Source: Nitriliruptoraceae bacterium
GTDB lineage: Bacteria > Actinomycetota > Nitriliruptoria > Nitriliruptorales > Nitriliruptoraceae
DNA length: 25,934 bases
Direction of reading: 5' to 3'
Assembly (NCBI GenBank): GCA_007117945.1
Contig: SKTN01000124.1
Span: 1 to 25,934, forward strand
Below, piece by piece: positions 1 through 7,867 of this stretch; the stretch's first letter is position 1; each line of letters begins with the position of its first letter. Both the position numbers and the translations under genes were made by a program. The notes under the pieces are model-generated. The model searched no databases. It saw nothing but the letters and a program-made list of their open reading frames with translations, and had not been told where the DNA came from.

Positions 1-58
1 GCACCTCCAGCACCTCCCCGGCCGTGTGCTGGTGCGCCGTGCACACCGGGCACCTCAC
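1..58 (-). CDS. Start of a CPxC-type small protein, cut by window edge
   Basis: A GTG codon at 58-56 overlaps the TGA stop of the molybdopterin oxidoreductase (57-55) in the GTGA arrangement used by several gene pairs here. A GAGGT ribosome site lies about nine bases upstream. The 19 visible codons read MRCPVCTAHQHTAGEVLEV. The N-terminal Cys-Pro-x-Cys pair suggests a zinc ribbon, but the second pair of ligands would lie outside the window. It would be cotranscribed with the oxidoreductase. It is too short to name a family, and chance cannot be excluded. Confidence 0.4.
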   Translation of the reverse strand, partial: MRCPVCTAHQHTAGEVLEV

Positions 59-1644
59 ACGGCCCGCACCTCGATGGTATGCCACCCTTCGGCGCCGTCG
101 GGAGCCGGTGGCGCCGGGCCCTCGCTCTGCCGGCGGCCGTCACCGTCCACCGCGCGCACCGCGAGGCGGTGCGCCCCCGGGGTCAGGGTCACCGGGCAGC
201 GCCACTGGACCCACGTCGATGCGGACAGGGGCGTGACCAACTCGGCAGCCACGACCTCGTCGTCGACGAGCACCTCGACGCCGTCGATGCCACGGCCGGG
301 TGCCCAGGCCACGCCGGCGACCACCACGGCTCCGGCGGCCACCTCGCGGTCTCCGCGGGCGGGCACGTCGATGCGCGCACCGATCTTGACCGGCCCCTCC
401 TTGGACCAGCCCCGCGGGATCCAGTAGCCGTCCACGCCCTCCCAGGCGGTGAGCTCGATGTCGGCGAGCCACTTGGTGGCGGAGACGTAGCCGTACAGTC
501 CCGGCACGACCAGCCGTGCGGGATAGCCGTGCTCCAGGGGGAGGACCCGCCCGTTCATGCCGACAGCCACCAGGGCGTCGGGGGTGGCACGGGCGACGTC
601 GAGGGGGAACCCGGCGGTGAACCCGTCCACCGAGCGTGACAGCACCTGCTCCGCGCCGGCGGTGGGGCCGGCCTCCTCCAGCAGCTCCGCGAGGGGCACG
701 CCGACCCAGCGGGCGGTGCCGATCAGGGATCCGCCCACCTCGTTGGAGACGCAGGCGATGGTGGCGTCCACCTCCACGAGCTCGCGTGCCGTCAGCTCCT
801 CGTAGGACAGCTCCAGCGGCCGCTCGACCGCGCCCGTGACGCGCAGGCGCCACGACGCGACGTCCGCCCGGGGCAGCAGCACCGCGGTGTCGATCCGGAA
901 GAAGTCCTCGATCGGGGTCAGCACGGGGCTGACCCCCTCCACCGAGGTGGCGAGGTCCCGCCCGGCGGGTACGGCCGACAGGGGGCGGGCGGCCGTGGGG
1001 GCACTGCCGGTCGGCGTCGGTGCCACACCGCCGCCCCCCAGGCCACCACGTGCCAGACCACCGGCCAGCACCGAGCCCACCGAGCCCGCGACCCCCAGGC
1101 GCAGGAAGGCCCGCCGGTCCACGGGCGGATCCGTCGGCGTGGGCGCACCCGGCGGCGCCAGGCCGCGGTGCGCACCCAGGTGACCGAGGAGGCGGTGCAG
1201 CACCGCGCCCGCCAGGGTGCCGGCGACGGCCAGCGCCAGGAGCACCAGGGGGAAGGCGGCCTCGGGTCGGTTCAGGCTGGCCAGCAGGGCGACCAGGCCC
1301 ACCACCACGATGACGACGACCGCGCCGGGGAAGCTGCGCGCGCCGAGGCGACCGAGCCCGGCCCCCAGCAGCAGCGCCACGACCAGGGACAGGGCGGTGA
1401 GCACGGGCCGGTTCGCGGCACCCAGCACCTCGATGGCCCCGGTGACCACGGCACCGGGGAGGCGGTCGACCACGAGCTGCCCCAGGGCGTCGAGGGGCGA
1501 GGGGATCAGCGCGGTGAGGGCGGCCATGACCTCGGCGGCGGCGATCCCGCAGGCCGCCGCGACCACACCCGCGAGCGCGGCACCCCGGGGCACGGCAGCA
1601 CGGTCAGCCGCCCGCGCACCGGTCCCGAGCTCCCCTGCCACCAC
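55..1644 (-). CDS. Membrane-anchored molybdopterin-dependent oxidoreductase (sulfite oxidase fold)
   Basis: The protein has 529 residues. Residues ~20-152 hold about four hydrophobic segments. A twin-arginine motif RRAFLRLG follows at 177-184, with a second hydrophobic stretch to ~205. The sulfite-oxidase/YedY-type catalytic domain spans ~235-420 and a Mo-cofactor dimerisation domain ~430-529. Cys298 in CVSNEVGG is the expected molybdenum thiolate ligand, and HGYPARLVVPGLYGY is a typical family stretch. The GTG start has an AGGAGGAG site directly upstream (a second GTG follows at once). Family members oxidise sulfite or reduce small S/N-oxides outside the membrane; the substrate cannot be read here. 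A 35-codon ORF precedes it by 38 bp and a short coupled ORF follows, so it is probably part of a small operon. The molybdopterin fold is confident; the substrate is unknown. Confidence 0.9.
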   Translation of the reverse strand: MVAGELGTGARAADRAAVPRGAALAGVVAAACGIAAAEVMAALTALIPSPLDALGQLVVDRLPGAVVTGAIEVLGAANRPVLTALSLVVALLLGAGLGRLGARSFPGAVVVIVVVGLVALLASLNRPEAAFPLVLLALAVAGTLAGAVLHRLLGHLGAHRGLAPPGAPTPTDPPVDRRAFLRLGVAGSVGSVLAGGLARGGLGGGGVAPTPTGSAPTAARPLSAVPAGRDLATSVEGVSPVLTPIEDFFRIDTAVLLPRADVASWRLRVTGAVERPLELSYEELTARELVEVDATIACVSNEVGGSLIGTARWVGVPLAELLEEAGPTAGAEQVLSRSVDGFTAGFPLDVARATPDALVAVGMNGRVLPLEHGYPARLVVPGLYGYVSATKWLADIELTAWEGVDGYWIPRGWSKEGPVKIGARIDVPARGDREVAAGAVVVAGVAWAPGRGIDGVEVLVDDEVVAAELVTPLSASTWVQWRCPVTLTPGAHRLAVRAVDGDGRRQSEGPAPPAPDGAEGWHTIEVRAV

Positions 1645-1682
1645 GCTCCTCCTGGTCCACCGGGGTTCGGAGCGTCACCGGC

Positions 1683-1790
1683 TCAGGACCAGAGGATCCA
1701 CCACGCCATGCCCACGGTGGCGGCGATCCCCACCAGCAACGCCGCCACCAGCGTCAGCAACCACTGCGGTCCGGTCACGGATCCCTCCAT
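1683..1790 (-). CDS. Putative 35-residue single-pass membrane peptide
   Basis: An ATG-started frame encodes MEGSVTGPQWLLTLVAALLV and then GIAATVGMAWWILWS. That is a short polar N-terminus followed by one hydrophobic helix ending in a tryptophan-rich edge. It lies 38 bp upstream of the molybdopterin oxidoreductase on the same strand and could be cotranscribed with it. Only a weak GGTGGG/GGGG ribosome site is visible. The amphipathic layout argues for a real gene, but such frames arise by chance in GC-rich DNA. A role as a small subunit of the oxidoreductase or of a transporter would be speculation. Confidence 0.4.
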   Translation of the reverse strand: MEGSVTGPQWLLTLVAALLVGIAATVGMAWWILWS

Positions 1791-1863
1791 CCCCTGCAGG
1801 TCCCACCTGCTTCGGCCCGCCGGATGCTAGACGGCCGTGCGCGGTGGTTCCGAGCCCAGCCGC

Positions 1864-1869
1864 TACCGT
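1864..1869 (+). promoter_or_regulatory. Possible -10 box (TACCGT) for the GNAT gene
   Basis: The sequence GCTACCGTG, 41 bases before the GTG start, fits the actinobacterial TAnnnT -10 pattern. The same GCTACnnT shape occurs before other genes here (5954, and on minus at 16567). No convincing -35 hexamer is seen. The 119-bp gap 1791-1909 is divergent and should hold promoters in both directions. Confidence 0.3.
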
Positions 1870-1909
1870 GCAGGGTCGACGTTGACCCGACGGGTGTCCG
1901 GAGGCGCTG

Positions 1910-2713
1910 GTGGCACGCGAGGGCCCAGGAGCGGGGCGGTCCGCGGACGATGATCCGCCCGCGGACCAGCCGCAGCGCGGTGAGTGGTCGCACCGTGCGG
2001 AGCTGCGCGACGGCCGCCCGGTGCTGCTGCGCTCGATCCGGCCCTCGGACCGGGACCGCATCGCCGAGGGGCTCAAGCGCCTCTCCCCCGCCTCGCGGTA
2101 CCTGCGGTTCCACGCCCCCGTGGAGCAGCTGTCGGAGGCCCAACTCGACTACCTCACCGACGTCGACCACCTCGACCACGAGGCGATCGTCGCCCTCGAC
2201 CTGACCGACCTCGACAGCCCTGGCGTCGGCGTCGCGCGCTACATCCGTGAGCCCTACGAGCCCGAGGTGGCCGAGGCGGCCATCACCGTCGTGGATGACT
2301 ACCACGGGCAGGGTGCCGGGACCCTGCTGCTCGGCGCCCTGGCCTCCCGGGCCCGGTCCGCCGGCATCGAGGTGTTCCGCAACTACGTCCTGGACGGCAA
2401 CCACGCCATGCTGCAGGTCTTCGACGACCTCGGTGCCGAGCGGGAACGCGAGGCCGACGGGCTGTGGCGGGTGGACCTGAAGGTCCCCGAGGGCCTGGCC
2501 GACGTCCCGAGCTCACCAGCGGGTCGGGCCTTCCTTGAGGTGGCCCGCTCCGACCGTGTCCTGGCGAGCCTGATGCCACCGATCTGGAGCCGGTGGCGAC
2601 GGCGGCGCGACACCGGGGAACAGGACGACGACCTCGACGAGCGCGTGTCGGCGGAGCTGCTGGACTCCCAGGAGGCCCTGGACGAGTGGCTGCGCACACG
2701 GGATGGCCGGTGA
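1910..2713 (+). CDS. GNAT-family N-acetyltransferase
   Basis: The protein has 267 residues. A GNAT fold spans about residues 28-195, with the acetyl-CoA pyrophosphate loop in YHGQGAGTLLLGALASRAR and the following RNYVLDGNHAMLQVFDDLGAE typical of the second half of the fold. The ~25 N-terminal residues are polar and acidic, and a charged C-terminal tail of ~70 residues (SRWRRRRD, then acidic) follows the fold. The overall pattern resembles the acetyltransferase domain of bacterial protein-lysine acetyltransferases (Pat type), but there is no cyclic-nucleotide domain, so the acceptor is unknown. The GTG start is set by GGAGG at 1900-1904. Its stop overlaps the GTG of the next gene (GTGA), indicating translational coupling. 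Confidence 0.85.
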   Translation: MAREGPGAGRSADDDPPADQPQRGEWSHRAELRDGRPVLLRSIRPSDRDRIAEGLKRLSPASRYLRFHAPVEQLSEAQLDYLTDVDHLDHEAIVALDLTDLDSPGVGVARYIREPYEPEVAEAAITVVDDYHGQGAGTLLLGALASRARSAGIEVFRNYVLDGNHAMLQVFDDLGAEREREADGLWRVDLKVPEGLADVPSSPAGRAFLEVARSDRVLASLMPPIWSRWRRRRDTGEQDDDLDERVSAELLDSQEALDEWLRTRDGR

Positions 2714-3399
2714 CCGAGGCCAGCGCCGGATCCGGGCCCTTCGAGGCCGCGGGCCGCCCCGTGGGACACCGCACCACGATGCGGGCGAACCACGCGGGCG
2801 TGGAGCTGCGCCGCCGCCTGCCGCGCCTGCTCGTCGGGCTGGTGCTGTGCGGGTTGGGGATCGCCTCCATGGTGGCCGCGGACCTCGGCCTCGGTCCGTG
2901 GGACGTGCTCCACCAGGGCCTGTCACGGCGGTCGGGGATCCCCATCGGCACGACGGCGATCCTGGTCGGCCTGGTCGTGCTGGGCCTGTGGTTCCCGCTG
3001 CGCGAACGCCCCGGGGTCGGCACCGTACTCAACGTCATCATCGTCGGCGCCGTCATCGACCTCACCCTGCTGGTGCTGGTCACGCCCGCCGCGCTGTGGC
3101 TGCGGTGGGTGATGATGCTCGCCGGGCCGGTCCTGTTCGCCATCGGCTCGGGCTTCTACATCGGCGCGGGGCTGGGCCCCGGCCCCCGCGACGGGGTGAT
3201 GACGGGCCTGGCCCGGCGCGGGATCCCCGTCGGCGTGGCCCGCGCCGCCATCGAGCTCACCGCGCTGCTCGTCGGCTGGCTCCTGGGCGGCACCGTGGGT
3301 GCCGGCACCCTGGCCTTCGCCTTCGGCATCGGCCCCCTGGTCCACGTGTTCCTGCCGCGGCTCAGCGTCCCCGACGCCGCGGCCACCGACGGGGCGTGA
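2710..3399 (+). CDS. YczE/YyaS/YitT-family integral membrane protein
   Basis: The protein has 229 residues when started at the GTG that overlaps the preceding TGA. A start further upstream would run deep into the GNAT gene. The first ~35 residues are polar. About five to six membrane helices follow, with the family signatures ADLGLGPWDVLHQGLSRRSGIPIGTT and the internally similar GAGLGPGPRDGVMTGLARRGIPVGVAR. The family has no well-established molecular function. Coupling to an acetyltransferase is the only context. The gene ends 27 bp from the convergent M23 gene, and no clear terminator is seen there. Confidence 0.82.
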   Translation: MTEASAGSGPFEAAGRPVGHRTTMRANHAGVELRRRLPRLLVGLVLCGLGIASMVAADLGLGPWDVLHQGLSRRSGIPIGTTAILVGLVVLGLWFPLRERPGVGTVLNVIIVGAVIDLTLLVLVTPAALWLRWVMMLAGPVLFAIGSGFYIGAGLGPGPRDGVMTGLARRGIPVGVARAAIELTALLVGWLLGGTVGAGTLAFAFGIGPLVHVFLPRLSVPDAAATDGA

Positions 3400-3426
3400 T
3401 GCCGGTCACCGCCCCGGTGCGGGCCC

Positions 3427-4947
3427 TCAGCAGACCGGGCTGATGGTGGGCCAGGGGTTCACCCAGGTGCCCGCGTGCCGCCGACCGAGGTGGAGGTGGG
3501 GCGGGGTGGTGCGCGCGTTCCCGGTGTTGCCCACGGTGCCGATGACCTGCCCGCGAGCCACGCTGGCCCCCGGTGAGATGCCCTCGGCGACGCTGTCGAG
3601 GTGGGCGTTGTACCACTCGCTGCCGTCACCGATGCGGTAGGTCACCGTGATCCCGCCGAGCGAGGTGGGTGAGGAGGGTGGGTTCCACCGCGTGACGGTG
3701 CCGTCCGCCACCGCCACCACGGGGGTGCCACGGGCGGCGAAGATGTCGTTGCCCTGGTGGAAGCGCCCACCGGAGCGGGGGTAGCCCCAGTCGTTGCTGA
3801 AGTCACGCCCGGCCACGGCGCCCCGCACGGGGCAGACCACACCCGCCACGTCCGGACCGCCCCCGGCACCGGGCGTGCTCAGACGGCCACCACCGCTGGA
3901 GCCGGAACTGCTCCCGCCGCTGCTCGAACCCGAGCTGCCACCGTTGCCGCCGTTGCCGTTGCCGGACCGTGCGGCCTCCTCGGCGGCCCGCCGTTCCGCT
4001 GCCCGTCGCTCCGCCTCGCGCCGCTCCGCCTCGCGCCGCTCCGCCTCGCGCCGGGCCGCCTCCTCCGCCGCCCGGACCTCGCTCAGCTCCCGTTGCAGGG
4101 TCGCCTGGCGGGCCTCCACGCGCTCCAGCATGTCCGCGGTCTCCGCCTCCGTGGTGCGCAGGCTCGCGACCATGGCCCGCTGGGCCTCCTCCTCGGTCGC
4201 GACCTCCTCGGCGAGCTCCGCGGCCTCCGCACGCAGGCCTTCCACCATCTCCAGGGTCTCGGCTGCCTCCGCCTCGGCCTCCAGGGCCGCGGCACGGGCC
4301 AGGGCCGCCTCCTCGGAGCGCGCCTCACGTGCCGCACGCAGCGCGATGTACTCCTTGACGGTGCGGTCCTGGACGTCGACCACCGTCTCCAGCTGCTTCA
4401 TACCGACGGAGAAGGCGTTGGGGTCCTCGGCACGGCGCAGGATCTCCAGGGCCATGGCGCCGGCCTGGGCGCCGCTGGAGCCGTACTTGTAGGTGTGCAC
4501 GAGGTGCAGCACCAGGAGGTCCTCCTGGGCGAGGAGCTCCTCCTCGGCCTCGGCGAGGAGCTCGAGGGCGCGCTCGTGGGCCGCCACGGCCTCGTCACGC
4601 GCCTCCTCGGCATCGGCGAGGGCGATCTCCGCCAGGGCGACCTGCCCCTCGGCCGCCGTCAGCCGCGACCGCGCATCCTCGAGCCGGGCGCCGATGGCGG
4701 CCAGCTCCTCCTCGGCACCCTCGAGGCGGTCGCGCAGGCCGTCCAACTCACCGGCGACGCTGTCGCGCTCCCGTGCGGTCTCGCCGAGCTCGCGCTCGAC
4801 CTCGCTGCTGGAGCGCTCCTGGGCGTGACCGGGCTCGAGCCCGCCGGACAGGCCGAGCAGGGGCGGGAGCAGGACGAGGGTCAGCACCACGACCGCGCCC
4901 CGCAGGCGCAGAACGACATTCCCCTGTGGTTCGGTCACACGCTCCAC
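3427..4947 (-). CDS. Exported coiled-coil M23 peptidoglycan endopeptidase
   Basis: The protein has 506 residues. A signal sequence lies at ~10-43 (basic start, hydrophobic core, HAQE after it). A very long Glu/Ala/Arg coiled coil follows (~45-325), then a Gly/Ser/Asn linker (~326-355) and a C-terminal LytM/M23 domain (~385-506). Zinc ligands are visible as H397 and D401 (HQGND) and H486 of the HxH pair. H449 (NAHLD) and H484 are the expected catalytic histidines, so the enzyme looks active rather than an EnvC-type degenerate activator. The layout matches cell-wall hydrolases whose coiled coil is held by a partner such as FtsEX. Cysteines sit near the domain start (VVCPVRG) and at the very end (PVC), which could pair. 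The GTG at 4947 has a weak ribosome site; GTG 4938, preceded by GGAG, is an alternative. Confidence 0.9.
   Translation of the reverse strand: MERVTEPQGNVVLRLRGAVVVLTLVLLPPLLGLSGGLEPGHAQERSSSEVERELGETARERDSVAGELDGLRDRLEGAEEELAAIGARLEDARSRLTAAEGQVALAEIALADAEEARDEAVAAHERALELLAEAEEELLAQEDLLVLHLVHTYKYGSSGAQAGAMALEILRRAEDPNAFSVGMKQLETVVDVQDRTVKEYIALRAAREARSEEAALARAAALEAEAEAAETLEMVEGLRAEAAELAEEVATEEEAQRAMVASLRTTEAETADMLERVEARQATLQRELSEVRAAEEAARREAERREAERREAERRAAERRAAEEAARSGNGNGGNGGSSGSSSGGSSSGSSGGGRLSTPGAGGGPDVAGVVCPVRGAVAGRDFSNDWGYPRSGGRFHQGNDIFAARGTPVVAVADGTVTRWNPPSSPTSLGGITVTYRIGDGSEWYNAHLDSVAEGISPGASVARGQVIGTVGNTGNARTTPPHLHLGRRHAGTWVNPWPTISPVC
4007..4051 (-). repeat. Three perfect 15-bp tandem repeats inside the M23 coiled coil
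   Basis: The unit CGCTCCGCCTCGCGC occurs three times without mismatch (4007, 4022, 4037) and stays in frame. It encodes repeated Glu-Arg-Arg-Glu-Ala at the C-terminal end of the coiled coil, flanked by decayed AERRA units. Slippage here would lengthen or shorten the rod by five residues without a frameshift. Confidence 0.85.
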
Positions 4948-4980
4948 CGCATCCGGATCCGCACGGTCCGTGCCGTGTGT

Positions 4981-5019
4981 ACCCTATCGTTGCTGAAGTT
5001 ACCAGTGTTACGAACGGGA
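4981..5019 (-). promoter_or_regulatory. Candidate promoter region of the M23 gene
   Basis: This is one of the few AT-containing stretches in the window. Read on the minus strand it has a GTAAC...GGTAAC direct repeat followed by GATAGGGTAC, where TAGGGT (4986-4981) fits a TAnnnT -10 box. It would leave a leader of roughly 25-30 nt before the GTG at 4947. The surrounding 4948-5093 gap holds nothing else that I recognise. The leader is too short for a ydaO-type riboswitch. Confidence 0.35.
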
Positions 5020-5093
5020 CGCTCACCCACGAGTATCGCCCAGCAGCGCGAGGTGCTTGAGCCTGCCATCCGCGGTCGTGCGCACGCCGCCTG

Positions 5094-5864
5094 TCACCGC
5101 AGCGTCGCGTAGCCCCCATCCACGGGCAGCACCGTACCCGTGACGTAGCTGCCGGCCCGAGCTGCCAGGGCGATCGCCATCCCCCCGATGTCCTCCAGCC
5201 GACCGGGCCGTCCCAGGGGGATCCGCGCGGTCACCGCCTCCTCGTCCTCGAACAGGAAGGCGGTCATCTTGGAGGGGAACAGCCCCGGCGCCAGGGCGTT
5301 GACGGTCACGTGCTCCGGCGCGAGCACCGCGGCGAGGTGGGTGCTGAGCTGGTGGACGGCGGCCTTAGAGGCCGAGTAGGCGAAGGTGTCGAAGATCGGG
5401 ACCGACAGCCCGTCCACGGAGCCGATCATCACCACACGGGCCGGGTCCTCCGGCGAGGCAGCGGCCCGCAGCTGGGGCAGGAGCGCCTGCGTCAGCAGGA
5501 AGACCGCACGCACGTTGAGGTCCATGACCTTGTCGAACCCCTGCGCCGGGTAGCTGCCCAGGGCGGCCCCCCAGGTGGCGCCCGCGTTGTTGACCAGCAC
5601 GTCGAGGCGGTCGCCGCCCGCAGCCACGGCGCCGGCCAGCTCCTCCACGCCCTCGGGCGTCGACAGGTCGGCCGGCAGGGCGGTGCAGCTGTCGCCGAGC
5701 TCACCGGCGATCCGCTGACAGGCGGCGGCATCCCGGGAGGCGACCACCACCTCGGCGCCTGCGGCCACGTAGGCGCGGGCGATCATCTCACCGATCCCAC
5801 GGGAACCACCCGTGACCAGTGCGCGCTTGCCGGCCAGCGAGAACCAGGCTGCGGGATCCATCAT
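5094..5864 (-). CDS. RhlG-like short-chain dehydrogenase/reductase
   Basis: The protein has 256 residues from the first of two adjacent ATGs (5864 and 5861). A GAGG site lies three and six bases before them, so the second may be the one used. Classical SDR elements are intact: cofactor loop TGGSRGIG (18-25), NNAG (92-95), N117, and catalytic S149, Y163 and K167 (YSASK). GGS after the first strand suits NADP(H). The stretches WFSLAGKRALVTGGSRGIG, NNAGATWGAALGSYP and APGLFPSKM resemble Pseudomonas RhlG, a beta-ketoacyl reductase-like enzyme. That comparison is from memory. No fatty-acid or rhamnolipid genes adjoin it. It stands 146 bp upstream of the M23 gene and divergent to the AtuA gene, with which it might share acyl-type metabolism. 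Confidence 0.88.
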   Translation of the reverse strand: MMDPAAWFSLAGKRALVTGGSRGIGEMIARAYVAAGAEVVVASRDAAACQRIAGELGDSCTALPADLSTPEGVEELAGAVAAGGDRLDVLVNNAGATWGAALGSYPAQGFDKVMDLNVRAVFLLTQALLPQLRAAASPEDPARVVMIGSVDGLSVPIFDTFAYSASKAAVHQLSTHLAAVLAPEHVTVNALAPGLFPSKMTAFLFEDEEAVTARIPLGRPGRLEDIGGMAIALAARAGSYVTGTVLPVDGGYATLR

Positions 5865-5953
5865 CGACCTCAGATCGGGTGCCGGCGAGAGCCGCACACT
5901 AGCCCCTACCCCCCTGACGCGGAACGGATCGTCGTTCAGCGTTCCCCTCGCGC

Positions 5954-5959
5954 TACGGT
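5954..5959 (+). promoter_or_regulatory. Possible -10 box (TACGGT) for the AtuA gene
   Basis: CGCTACGGTC lies 51 bases before the ATG at 6011 and matches TAnnnT. It is in the divergent SDR/AtuA gap (5865-6010). No clear -35 element is seen. Confidence 0.3.
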
Positions 5960-6010
5960 CCCTGCCCCGTGGGGCGTGACGGCGCTCGATGGCGACCTCG
6001 GGAGGGTGCG

Positions 6011-7867
6011 ATGGCCGGTGCGGACGAGCAGCTCCCCCTCAGGGTCGGCAACGGCTCCGGCTTCTACGGTGACCGCTTCGAGGCGATGCTCGAGCTGGTC
6101 GAGGGCGGCCCCCTGGACGTGCTCACGGGCGACTACCTCGCCGAGCTGACCATGCTGATCCTGTGGCGCACCCGCCAGAAGCACGCCGATGCCGGCTACG
6201 CGCGGTCCTTCCTGCGCCAGGCCCGCGAGCTGCTGGTGCCCTGCCTCGACCGGGGGGTGCGCATCGTGGTCAACGCCGGGGGGCTGCACCCCGAGGGGTT
6301 GGCCACCGCCCTGCGCGAGCTCGGCACGGAGCTCGGCCGCCACCCCCGCATCGCCACGGTCGCCGGTGACGACCTCCTGCCCCGCCTCGACGAGCTCGCC
6401 GCGGCCGGCCGCGAGCCCGTCCACGCCCAGCGCGCCACCCCCCTGTCGGCCGAGCCGACGGCGCCGATCACCGCCAACGCCTACCTCGGCGCGCAGGGCA
6501 TCGCCCGTGCGCTGGCAGCCGGCGCCGAGGTGGTGGTCACGGGCCGGGTGACCGACGCGAGCCTGACCGTGGGGCCCGCACTGTGGCGCTTCGGCTGGTC
6601 GGCTGAGCAGCACGACCGCATCGCCGGTGCGATGGTCGCCGGCCACGTCATCGAGTGCGGTGCCCAGGCGACGGGCGGCAACTACCCCTTCTTCACCGAG
6701 GTCCCCGGCCTCGAGCACGTCGGCTTCCCCCTCGCGGAGCTCCACGCCGACGGCAGCGCGGTGATCACCAAACACCCCGGTACCGGGGGGATGGTCACCG
6801 TCGGGACGGTGACCGCGCAGCTGCTCTACGAGGTCGAGGGCCCCCGCTACCTCGGCCCCGACGCCGTGGCACGGCTCGACAGCGTGCAGCTGTCCCAGCA
6901 GGGACCCGACCGGGTCCTGATCGACCGTGTCCTCGGAGCGCCGCCGCCACCGACCCGCAAGGTGGCGGTCAACACCCTCGGTGGCTTCCGCAACCGCGCG
7001 ACCTTCCTGCTCACGGGCCTCGACATCGAGGAGAAGGCCGCGCTGGTCCAGCGCCAGCTGGCCCGACGGGTGGACCTCGACGCCCTCGACCGGGTGCAGG
7101 TGCAGCTGGTGCGCACGGACCAGCCCGATGCGCCCACCAACGCCCAGGCCGTGGCCACCCTGACCATCACCGTGGAGCACGCCAGCCCGGAACCGATCTC
7201 CCGCCGCGCCTTCGGCGACGCCTGCGTCGCCATCGGCCTGGCCAGCTATCCGGGGTTCACCCTGACGGCACCACCGAGCGAGGCCGAGCCCTTCGGCCGC
7301 TACTGGCCGGGGCTCGTGGACGCTGCAGCCGTGCCGGAGCAGGTGTCGCTGCCCGACGGCACACCCCTGACGCTGCCCGCCCCGGAACCACCACCGGAGC
7401 CCGCAGCTGCACCCCTGGAGCACGCCCCCCCACCGCCGGTGCCCGACGGCCCCCGTACCCGGGCGCCCCTGGGGCGCCTGGTGGGTGCACGCTCGGGCGA
7501 CAAGGGTGGCGACGCCAACGTCGGGCTGTGGGTGCGCGACCGCGATCACCTCGGCTGGCTCATGGAGGTGGCGGGGACCCCCGCAGCGGTGCGGCGCATG
7601 CTCCCCGAGGCGGCGCAGCTGCCCCTCGAGGTCCACCCGCTGCCGAACCTCGCGGCGGTCAACATCGTGGTCCGCGGCCTGCTCGGCGAGGGCGTGGCCG
7701 CGGCCGTGCGTCCCGACCCCCAGGCCAAGGGCCTCGGCGAGTACCTGCGGTCGCGGCACGTCGACATCCCCACAGCGTGGCTCGATGAGGCGGTGTCGGC
7801 CGGCGAGGGTGCTGCCGGCGGTGCCGGCACCGCCGGTGGCCGGCCCTACCCCGAGGCGGCGCGGTAG
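6011..7867 (+). CDS. AtuA-family (DUF1446) protein with C-terminal AtuA-like domain
   Basis: The protein has 618 residues. The ATG at 6011 is chosen because of GGGAGG seven bases upstream. Residues ~8-460 form the DUF1446/AtuA domain: RVGNGSGFYGDR, VVNAGGLHPEG, GRVTDASLTVGPALWRFGW, ATGGNYPFF and HPGTGGMVTVGTVTAQLLYE are typical. A Pro-rich linker (~455-490, many PEPP/PPP) leads to a ~105-residue C-terminal domain opening with GARSGDKGGDANVGLW, the AtuA-like ferredoxin-fold unit found fused or split in this family. AtuA is needed for acyclic terpene (citronellol/geraniol) degradation in Pseudomonas, but its reaction is unclear and the family is much wider. No AtuC/F carboxylase genes are here, so a terpene role is not supported. 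The last 22 bp overlap the convergent SWIM gene. Confidence 0.87.
   Translation: MAGADEQLPLRVGNGSGFYGDRFEAMLELVEGGPLDVLTGDYLAELTMLILWRTRQKHADAGYARSFLRQARELLVPCLDRGVRIVVNAGGLHPEGLATALRELGTELGRHPRIATVAGDDLLPRLDELAAAGREPVHAQRATPLSAEPTAPITANAYLGAQGIARALAAGAEVVVTGRVTDASLTVGPALWRFGWSAEQHDRIAGAMVAGHVIECGAQATGGNYPFFTEVPGLEHVGFPLAELHADGSAVITKHPGTGGMVTVGTVTAQLLYEVEGPRYLGPDAVARLDSVQLSQQGPDRVLIDRVLGAPPPPTRKVAVNTLGGFRNRATFLLTGLDIEEKAALVQRQLARRVDLDALDRVQVQLVRTDQPDAPTNAQAVATLTITVEHASPEPISRRAFGDACVAIGLASYPGFTLTAPPSEAEPFGRYWPGLVDAAAVPEQVSLPDGTPLTLPAPEPPPEPAAAPLEHAPPPPVPDGPRTRAPLGRLVGARSGDKGGDANVGLWVRDRDHLGWLMEVAGTPAAVRRMLPEAAQLPLEVHPLPNLAAVNIVVRGLLGEGVAAAVRPDPQAKGLGEYLRSRHVDIPTAWLDEAVSAGEGAAGGAGTAGGRPYPEAAR

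Noticed and set aside
3400..3426. CACCG/CGGTG inverted repeat as terminator between the convergent YczE and M23 genes
   Set aside because: Arms of only five bases with a 3-nt loop in GC-rich DNA are expected by chance.
4948..5093. ydaO/c-di-AMP riboswitch upstream of the M23 gene
   Set aside because: Such switches often precede actinobacterial cell-wall hydrolase genes, but the gap and probable leader are too short and no matching conserved blocks are seen.
3757..5112. Long plus-strand open frame opposite the M23 gene
   Set aside because: The minus strand encodes a clear signal peptide, coiled coil and M23 domain; the opposite frame is low-complexity and explained by GC-rich codon bias.
5936..7759. 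607-codon minus frame opposite the AtuA gene
   Set aside because: Its Gly/His/Arg/Gln-rich composition without recognisable domains is typical of antisense shadow; AtuA motifs are on plus.
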